A DNA stretch of 64,000 nucleotides. It comes from Nothopassalora personata (taxonomy: Eukaryota; Ascomycota; Dothideomycetes; Mycosphaerellales; Mycosphaerellaceae). Shown here piece after piece: positions 57,041-64,000 of the stretch. Made by a program: the position numbers and the translations under genes. The notes below the pieces were generated by a model. The model saw nothing but the letters and a program-made list of their open reading frames with translations, did not search any database and had not been told where the DNA came from. The stretch spans positions 992,001 through 1,056,000 of the forward strand of contig CM066296.1 in NCBI GenBank assembly GCA_033816765.1, in the 5' to 3' direction. How positions within the stretch are numbered: the first letter of the stretch is position 1; each line of letters opens with the position of its first letter.

Positions 57041-59056
57041 ATGACACTACCTGCTTTCCAGTATGAGAAACTTCAGGATCCAGCCAATAATATACGTCTC
57101 CTGAGTCTGCTGGAGCGAGATAAATCCACAACCTGTCCCGACCACATTCGTTGCGAGCTCACAACATGGGATATCACGCATGTGCCAGATTATACCGCTG
57201 TCTCGTACACCTGGGGCGCCCCGGACCAGGAATCCACAATCATTCTCAACGGCAAGGCATTCGCAGTGCGCCCAAATTGCTTGTACTTGCTTCAACAGGC
57301 GCAAGAACACGGCGTGACTGGCTACTTCTGGATCGATGCCATCTGCATTAATCAACTTGACGACCAGGAGAAGTCTGTCCAGGTAGCGATGATGGGGGAC
57401 ATCTATCGACATGCCGGGTGCACTAATGTATGCATTGGCCCGCATGGTGATGATAGTCACTACCTCTTCAAGGCTATCGAAGAGCATATGAGATGGGCGA
57501 CTCGCGTGGTCGGGGATGCTTATACTTCTGGCAGATTGCAAGCAGGCAGTCTCCGGCTGAAAGAACGTGAAAAGTGGTCGATCGAACAGATCATCAGCCA
57601 GCTATTACTGCCAGGACCCAGCCCGCAGAAGTTGATCATATGGCCTCGGTGGGTCAGCTACGAGACCCAGCTTCCAGCAGCCTTCTCCGGCCACTCAATC
57701 GAACAGATCAAGCGTCTTTGGGAAGCGATATATGCATTGTTCAAACGGCCATACTTTGAACGCCTATGGATCATTCAAGAACTAGTACTCAGCCGTACGG
57801 CCGTGGTGCTCTGCGGTAACAGCAGTATTGCTTTCGATGCCATCAAGGAGTTTGAGAGCAACCTCTACCGCTACTGCGAAGACAACAAACTTTGGGCTGA
57901 GGAGCATATCCCGTACCATCGGCATGAAACCTTGGAGACTATCTCTGACTTTGTCAGGAAGTACAGAGACATGGATGAAGTTGGCTTCGACTTGGGCGAA
58001 CTGACAGATCGAACCTCGGACTTCAAGTGTTTTGACCCGCGAGACAGGGTCTTTGGGATCTTCAGTCTGGTGGATGAGCGTGCATCGAAGTCCATGCGCC
58101 CGGACTATACGAAGTCTAAGCTTGAAGTCGCTTTGCAGGCCATCGAACATATCTGCGGAATCGCTGACGGCGATACAGACCTGGAGGGTGCTGCAGACGA
58201 TGATCCGTGGCCGAAATGGCCAATAGTCTCCGCGACAAAGATTGCTATGGCATTGGGCTTGACTTCCAGCGACGCAGACATAGACACTCTGCTGCAGCAA
58301 AGGCGCCTCCACAACGATCCTCCACGTACTCCAAGTCCCAACACCATGTCCAATCCGCCAGATCGAAAGATCCAAGTCTCAGTCGACTACTGCTCCCAAC
58401 TCTTCCCCGACGCCAAAAGCCGCAAGCTCACATCATGCTTAACAAGACGAAACAACCGCCACCTAGCCCTCAACGAGCGGCAAATACAACTAATTCAAGC
58501 ACGCGACCAAGCACGCGATTCCCCGTCCCAGAACGCTGCATTCCGAACCCTCACGACGAGCGGTGGTCACCTCTGTGCGAAAATCCCCAGCAATGCACAA
58601 GCAGGAGATCTCATCCTCTCCTTCCAACAGACCAACGCCTTCAACGTCGGTCTGCTCGTCCGAAACACCGCTATCGAAGATGACATGCGCCGACTCCAAA
58701 TCATCGGTCAAGTCATCTTCGAAGACGAGACGGGACTTTGTCCCGGGGGTCTGGACTGTGTCTGCAAGCTGCCGGAGGAGGCGCATGAAATTGCAGAAGA
58801 GGACGTCAGGGTATTGTTCGATGCGCTGGACCTGTTGCTGTTTGTGTGTCAGAGCTTGAGGGTAGATGCTGGGACTTCGGTTGGTGAGTATGAGCAGTTT
58901 CAGACTTGGGATGCGATGTCGGATATGCCGCTTTCGGAGCGTGATCAGAGCGACGAGGAGATTTATGAAGATGTTGGGGATGGAGTGAGGAGGTTGGAAA
59001 CGTCTGTGACTGCGCCGGGAAATGTTTGGTCGTCTTACATGGAGCGTGGTGGTTAA
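57041..59056 (+). CDS. HET (heterokaryon incompatibility) domain protein
   Basis: 671 residues in one exon from ATG 57041. The N-terminal HET domain is plain: YTAVSYTWGAPDQESTIILN, WIDAICINQLDDQEKSVQVA and MGDIYRHAGCTNVCIG. The remainder is a long, mostly helical and poorly conserved region with an acidic patch near the C-terminus. HET-domain proteins trigger programmed cell death after non-self fusion in some cases, but most copies in ascomycete genomes have no assigned partner. No NACHT, ankyrin or WD repeats are seen. Convergent with the nitrate transporter gene. Confidence 0.9.
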   Translation: MTLPAFQYEKLQDPANNIRLLSLLERDKSTTCPDHIRCELTTWDITHVPDYTAVSYTWGAPDQESTIILNGKAFAVRPNCLYLLQQAQEHGVTGYFWIDAICINQLDDQEKSVQVAMMGDIYRHAGCTNVCIGPHGDDSHYLFKAIEEHMRWATRVVGDAYTSGRLQAGSLRLKEREKWSIEQIISQLLLPGPSPQKLIIWPRWVSYETQLPAAFSGHSIEQIKRLWEAIYALFKRPYFERLWIIQELVLSRTAVVLCGNSSIAFDAIKEFESNLYRYCEDNKLWAEEHIPYHRHETLETISDFVRKYRDMDEVGFDLGELTDRTSDFKCFDPRDRVFGIFSLVDERASKSMRPDYTKSKLEVALQAIEHICGIADGDTDLEGAADDDPWPKWPIVSATKIAMALGLTSSDADIDTLLQQRRLHNDPPRTPSPNTMSNPPDRKIQVSVDYCSQLFPDAKSRKLTSCLTRRNNRHLALNERQIQLIQARDQARDSPSQNAAFRTLTTSGGHLCAKIPSNAQAGDLILSFQQTNAFNVGLLVRNTAIEDDMRRLQIIGQVIFEDETGLCPGGLDCVCKLPEEAHEIAEEDVRVLFDALDLLLFVCQSLRVDAGTSVGEYEQFQTWDAMSDMPLSERDQSDEEIYEDVGDGVRRLETSVTAPGNVWSSYMERGG

Positions 59057-59200
59057 GGACCGGGGGGTGGGATTTTACGGGTGACTAGTGTCAAGGGAAG
59101 AGACGTTGGTTGAAAGAGTCGTAAAAATCATTTCATCGTTCTGTATCATAGCTGTACTTCAACCCTATATACTGTCCCTTCTCCATCCACAAACGACTCC

Positions 59201-60850
59201 TCAAGCCCCTGGCCTATTCTTCGCCACAGGCTTAATCCAACACACAGAAAGATTGATCGCAATAATAATCACGCCAATGATCCAGATGCTCTCCGCATAA
59301 TTCTTCCCCTCATACCTGAAAATGATGGCGAAAATGATACCACCCAGGTTCCCACACGCACCCGTGAAGCCCGACACCACACCATTTGCATAGGGATGCA
59401 CATGCGGTACGAGGGAGAAGTTCAGACCATTGGCACCTTCCAGAAAGAACGCGAAGCCGATGCCAACGAGGCATACGAGAGTCGCCAGGTCGGTAGGATT
59501 CGTCAGGCCGATAGCGAGAAGGAAAGCGCCGGCGATGATGTTGTAGATGTGCATGAGAATCTTCTTACTCCAGACGTTCTGGCCGCTGGTTTTGTATGCG
59601 AAGTCCGAGGCCACTCCTCCCAAGGGTCGGAATAAAGCGTTCATGAGTCCAAACGTTGCGGCCCAGTTCGATGACTGTTGCAAGCTGAGGTTCTGAGATT
59701 TGAATTGGACGCCGTAGTATGTGCCGAGGATAGAGTTGATGGCGAGTTCCGCGCCGAAGGAACAGAAGTAGCAGGCTCCTACGACGATGGTTTGAGGTGA
59801 GATGGCGATGAGAGCCATGGTGTTGAAGGAGGGCTTTTGGATGATTTCGAGTTTGGCGTAGTCAATGAACTGGCTCTCGCCGGTTTGGGATTCGGAATCT
59901 CTCGCGGTGGAGTTGTGGCGGTGCTTCTCGTCCTTCTCATCGGTAGCGAGGCCATTCTGGGGCGAGGATGTGCCGGAGGCGTGGTGGGAGAAGCTGCCGC
60001 CGGTGGGGAGATCGACGACGGTGCCGTTTTGTTGTTGATCGATGTTCTGCGCGGCTGCTGTCTGACGCTCAGACCATTTGCCTGTAGGCGTGTCCTGGCA
60101 GAGGAATAGGAGAGCCAGGGCTACGGAAACGATGAGAATACCGGGGACGATGAATGCGACGCGCCATGCTGTGTGTGGTGTAAGGCCATCGCTGATGAGG
60201 CTCTCGTACACGGCTGGCATGACGAAATATGTGATGCCTCCACCGGCATTGCCCAACCCTGCCGTCAGGGAGTTGGCTGTTCCAACAATGTTCTTGTCAT
60301 AGAATCCGGTCGTCCATACTTGGCATGGCACGAAGCTACCACCAAGAATACCGATGAAGAATCGTAGTGCGTAGAGTTGGTGTACATTGTATGCTGTACC
60401 AGAGAGAAACGTAGGGATTGCACCAATGAGCAGACATCCTGCAAATGTCTTTCGTGGGCCAAAGCGATCACAAGATGGACCGGCCACCAAGCGAACGAGG
60501 AGCGTTGCAACCAGTGCAATGATGTTGGAGTTGCTGACTTGGATCTGGGTGAGGCCTAGGTCCTTGGCAATGATGTCGTGGAGCAATGGTGGAAACGCGT
60601 ACCTTGACAGTTGTCAGGACTGAGCCACGGGGAATGGGGTGCATAATCCCACGCTAATGGTGTGACAATGCATCTCCATCGCAATGGGGAGCACTTACCA
60701 CGACCAGAAGGCTAGCAGAAATCCGAACCAGGAGAAGAAGAATACTCTGCCATATTTGTTGATTGGGTTGAAGACCGGTATTGATCGGGCTTTGTGGTTG
60801 ATTGGATTGACCTCTGGCTGCTGCCAGAGTGGTGAGATGGCGAATGCCAT
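59201..60850 (-). CDS. Nitrate transporter, NRT2/NarK (NrtA) type MFS permease
   Basis: Plasma-membrane nitrate/proton symporter. Exons 60850-60699 and 60602-59201 give 517 residues, close to NrtA proteins. The 96-nt intron (GTAAGT...CAAG) joins FWSW to YAFPPLLHD. Both nitrate signatures are present ([13 protein letters not shown] and [13 protein letters not shown]), as is the MFS motif DRFGPRKT. The long cytosolic loop between helices 6 and 7 (about 210-275) is typical of fungal NrtA and Ser/Gln-rich. N-terminus [20 protein letters not shown] matches the family. No nitrate or nitrite reductase gene is adjacent in this window. Regulation by NirA/AreA is known for homologues, not shown here. 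Confidence 0.93.
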
Positions 60851-63460
60851 GATGTGAAGTCTTTGGCTAATGCTCTTTGAAGAGGCGAGGGGTTAGGGCA
60901 ATGACGGTCAGTCCGTTGGTATGGACCTGGTCCAGTCGTCAAAAGCTTTAGTGCTGGATGGATGTTTAGAGCCATCGAAGAAGCACGCTGCGTTCTTCTA
61001 TACTGCATAGCCTCGATTCGATGTAGAACTACGTATTGTGCATCTCCGGAGAGTGACACACTTCCAAAAACCTCACTAGACGCCCTTACAAAAGCAAGTC
61101 CGCGGATTGGGTGCTGACAAGGGTCCTTCGCGAGATGCTCCAATGTTCTGAGTTCGTTGACACGTACGGCTGCGCGTGGCTAGCCAATGCTTAGTGCCGA
61201 TAAGATCAATACAGGAGCTGTGCTGATCTCTGTTGCGCCTCTATCTCTAGGTTTTGTGGTATAGAGGCATTCGTTCTCCCGCGAGGCGTTGATGGACCAC
61301 ATCTAGATCTATTCACTTCGGCAAACAAATCCATATCATTCCGTCTGTAGGTGTATCATCACAGCAGATAATGCGTATGATGCTCATCGAGCCGTTCTGA
61401 GCGTGATTTTCGGGATCCGGGCTTTGAGATTAGGGTGGTCACACGATGTTGGATGTCGCTGGCCAGGTATCCGAGGAGCGTGCTAACAACGTGGACAACG
61501 AATCCGGGCAGCGATACCAGACAGGCCTCTCTGAATTCAATGCCTACGGTGATAATCATTGGGACCCCATTGGCAGAGCTTCCTGACGATAGAACGTCAC
61601 CCAGGACTGCGTGAAGTGCATGCTTATCACCTATCTCTTGCCATTTCCCGATTCGGTAGTCCTACAGGATTAGCCGTGCTTCTGCGTTGATAAGGCCCTG
61701 GTCTCGATGGCAAAACATCACTACGTTGAAGAAGGCAACAGCGTGTTCACATACATGTGAGAATGTCTTTTTCCGCGGTGTTCTTGTTTCCACGTTTGTC
61801 TGATAATAATAGAGGAGCGGCTGTGTAAGCATCGGCTGGGTCGGCCCTGGAGGAACACTTCTTGACGCGAGGCTTCTCGATCTGCACAGCGTATTTTCCA
61901 CAACGGCTTGATCGACACTTTTGAAGGGTCCTGTTATCTTGTTATTCTGGTCAAGTGTCATTCTCCTCGATGCAGATTGCAGCTGCTGTTGAGTGACGAA
62001 TTTAGACAGTAGGGCCGGCATGGCATGTAGGCAATCTCACGGACCCGTATCATCATACATATCGCCGTTCGAAAGCCCAGAGCGAATTCGTCGTACGAGG
62101 GATAACGCGGTGCTGTGAATGACGCCGATAATCCAGCACAGCGCCAGGCTCGAGACCGCAGCGAGCCACCTTACACTCGGCACACCCTGCATTCATGCTC
62201 AGAAAGACCCATGGCCGGGCCGTAAACTACTACTTGTCACCATGCAGGTGTTGCACCGGACAATGGTTGCGAAAGCCTTTGCTCTTCAGGCGAGGCTCAA
62301 GCAGTGAATGTCAGTGCTCGCTGCGCGTCTGTCTCAATCCGAGAAGCCTCGAAGGGTGTCTATACCAACTTTTACTTGCAGGAATGCATCTGGCAGAGCG
62401 CATTTGGATTGTATTGAACTCTGCCCATCATCGAATCCAAGCTCATGCGTCAAATTGACCTTTGGCAGACAGCGACTCAAAGTGCACGGCTCCAGGATGC
62501 TCACCGCAGTGCCATCAATGAAGAATTTTCGACGGGACGGTGGAGTGTAGGATGTCGTATTCGGCCATAGTTCTAACAGTAGGAGGAGCCGGGCTTGTCA
62601 TGTCAGTCCAGAGCCTAGTGACATGCTACTGCACTGCTCCATTTCGATCGCGACGTCGAAGCCGCAAGGATTGCGCGCGCCCCACTGTACGCGGTAAGAG
62701 AGCCATGCCTAATCTACCACATGGCAGCACGTATGTAGACAACTCGCCTCGCAGGCACGACCACGTCGCTTAAGTTTCCAGAGGTTTATATCCACATTCA
62801 CACGAACGATTTACTTTCTCTCGAAGGTTTGCAATGCGTATTGACCATGTTACCGGCGTCCCACATATTTTGCTCGCAAAAGATAACAGCACTAGCTGCC
62901 TCAGACATCAAGCTTTCACATGCATTGACGAAGAAAACTTTCGCATCCATCCAACCTCTCCACTTCTTGGCTCATTGCGAGGGCACGGTATTGCTCTGGT
63001 GGGATATACGGGACGGTTGAGCTCCTGAGAGCTGGCTGGCTTGCTTGTCCGCACTCCTTGGAAGCCGTGGGATGGGACATCGCATGTAGAGAAGACAGTA
63101 CCATTGTCGAAGCATAGCATGAAGCAGGCATCTTCAGCGTCTCCGCTTCGAAGCGCACTTTACGCGGCCATTTCTTTTAATGTACAAGACTTCTCCTTTG
63201 AAACTACGAAGTCCGCGCTGTAGACTTGTTTTGCCCGACCGTTCAATCATGCCCACACGCTTGAGCGATCCCCACCCAAAGTCGACCAGAACGCCGAACC
63301 CTCATCGCTTGCTCAAAATCCCAGGCCTGCGACAGTAGTCTTAATGCTACTCCAGAGGCTGCGCAGCTTCCACCAATGTGGATTGAGCGCGTCATGCAAT
63401 GCATATCTCCAACGCTTCCCCTCGCTCTGACCCGCCGCTCTACTGCCTCGCCACACAATT
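60851..63460. other. 2.6 kb intergenic, no convincing gene
   Basis: Holds the nitrate transporter promoter and the RNA14 3' flank. Frames up to 119 codons occur (61662-62021 minus) but lack recognisable motifs. No tRNA, repeat or transposon signature was seen. Confidence 0.4.
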
Positions 63461-64000
63461 CTACTGCGTGCGCTGAAGGTGGCCCGCCTGATACATGGCC
63501 CTAGCATGGTCGACGTTGACCTGAGCGATGAATGGGACTAGTTTGAGTGGATCGAGACGGGTTCCTTGGTACGTATGCGCGGGTGGGAGAGCGCCAAGAA
63601 TTTCGAGAATCTTGGGTGGTATCGGCGGCGGACCAGGTGGAAGGCCTCCAGGAACGAAAGTCTTAGTTGCGAACCCACCTCCCAATGTGACGTTGCCGGT
63701 GGGTACCGTCGCACTGCCCTTGTTAATACGAATAGTCGTGTTTTTCAGTGGTGACTCGGCGCGTGGCATCTTGCGCGGTCGCTCACTGTCCGAGTCCTCA
63801 AGGGTATGTTTTGGACTGGCGAGATATGGTCCGTTAGGTCCCAAGATGAGCTCCTGCGCCCTAGGACTGGCACCGAGAGGGTTTTGCTGAGGCGCGAGCA
63901 CTTGTGGAACCTCCGCCTTGGGGCGGGCTTGTGAAGGACTCAACAGAAGCTGAACAGCCACAGCATCGAAGTCGGGGAGAGTGGATCGATTGCTGAAGCG
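63461..64000 (-). CDS. RNA14: RNA14, C-terminal part, cut by window end
   Basis: The minus frame is open from the window edge to a stop at 63461 (about 180 codons). It begins with LPDFDAVAVQLLLSPSQARP, passes through an acidic/basic linker (LEDSDSERPRKMPRAESPLK) and a Gly/Pro stretch, and ends in a segment like the Rna14 monkeytail (IPPKILEILGALPPAHTYQG, RLDPLKLVPFIAQV). Rna14 is a subunit of cleavage factor IA in mRNA 3'-end formation, and this tail binds Rna15 (family knowledge). The HAT repeats would lie outside the window. Assignment rests on the tail only. Confidence 0.72.
   Translation of the reverse strand, partial: RFSNRSTLPDFDAVAVQLLLSPSQARPKAEVPQVLAPQQNPLGASPRAQELILGPNGPYLASPKHTLEDSDSERPRKMPRAESPLKNTTIRINKGSATVPTGNVTLGGGFATKTFVPGGLPPGPPPIPPKILEILGALPPAHTYQGTRLDPLKLVPFIAQVNVDHARAMYQAGHLQRTQ

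Noticed and set aside
61662..62021. Minus-strand frame of 119 codons as a gene
   Set aside because: No motif, no neighbouring exon, ordinary intergenic composition.
63528..63890. Plus-strand frame of 120 codons
   Set aside because: Shadow of the RNA14 C-terminus.

Overview
The window reads as nuclear DNA of a filamentous ascomycete (Pezizomycotina, possibly Dothideomycetes; the class is inference). Reasons: intact genes with 48-96 nt GT-AG introns (several with CTAAC-type branch sites), a HET-domain gene, a P450, an NRT2-type nitrate transporter, chromodomain Gypsy retrotransposons, and old transposons mutated in the manner of repeat-induced point mutation (RIP).

Layout. 1-9.7 kb is a genic arm: 3'-truncated nucleoporin POM152 (-), a UCH37-type deubiquitinase (+, three exons), a secreted protein with a PPxY-rich tail (-), a Cys/His-rich hypothetical gene (-). 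8.5-11 kb holds decayed gene remnants. 11.3-48.5 kb is a transposon island in at least two age layers. The old layer is RIP-damaged: a Ty1/Copia element (11313-26020), a Tc1/mariner transposase (pieces between about 26150 and 36779) and an unrecognised minus-strand reading frame (to 48489). Into it five undamaged LTR elements inserted, each with LTRs that look identical and a perfect 5-bp target duplication: Gypsy-1 (17911-25335, GGAGT), Gypsy-2 (26347-33357, CTCCA), pol-less LARD-1 (34144-36632, TAAGA), pol-less LARD-2 (36932-39361, CTTCC) and Gypsy-3 (39505-46747, ATATA). 48.5-64 kb is genic again: P450 (+), a broken FAD monooxygenase (-), Cue3/ASCC2-like protein (-), ribosomal protein uS10 (+), HET protein (+), nitrate transporter (-) and the 3' end of RNA14 (-).

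The most unusual signal is a convergent, antisense-strand gene lying just inside the 3' LTR of Gypsy-2, LARD-1 and LARD-2. It encodes six cysteines, spaced like a fungal Zn(II)2Cys6 cluster in two of the three copies, then a coiled coil and an acidic, Trp-containing tail. In both LARDs it appears spliced to the same short second exon. Between the two LARDs the gag genes are nearly identical, but the antisense proteins and the short-repeat arrays next to the LTR TATA box are very different, which suggests an exchangeable regulator/site module. Gypsy-2 also carries a tRNA-like gene with Pol III boxes at the convergence point of pol and the antisense gene. Gypsy-2 and Gypsy-3 have textbook -1 frameshift heptamers between gag and pol.
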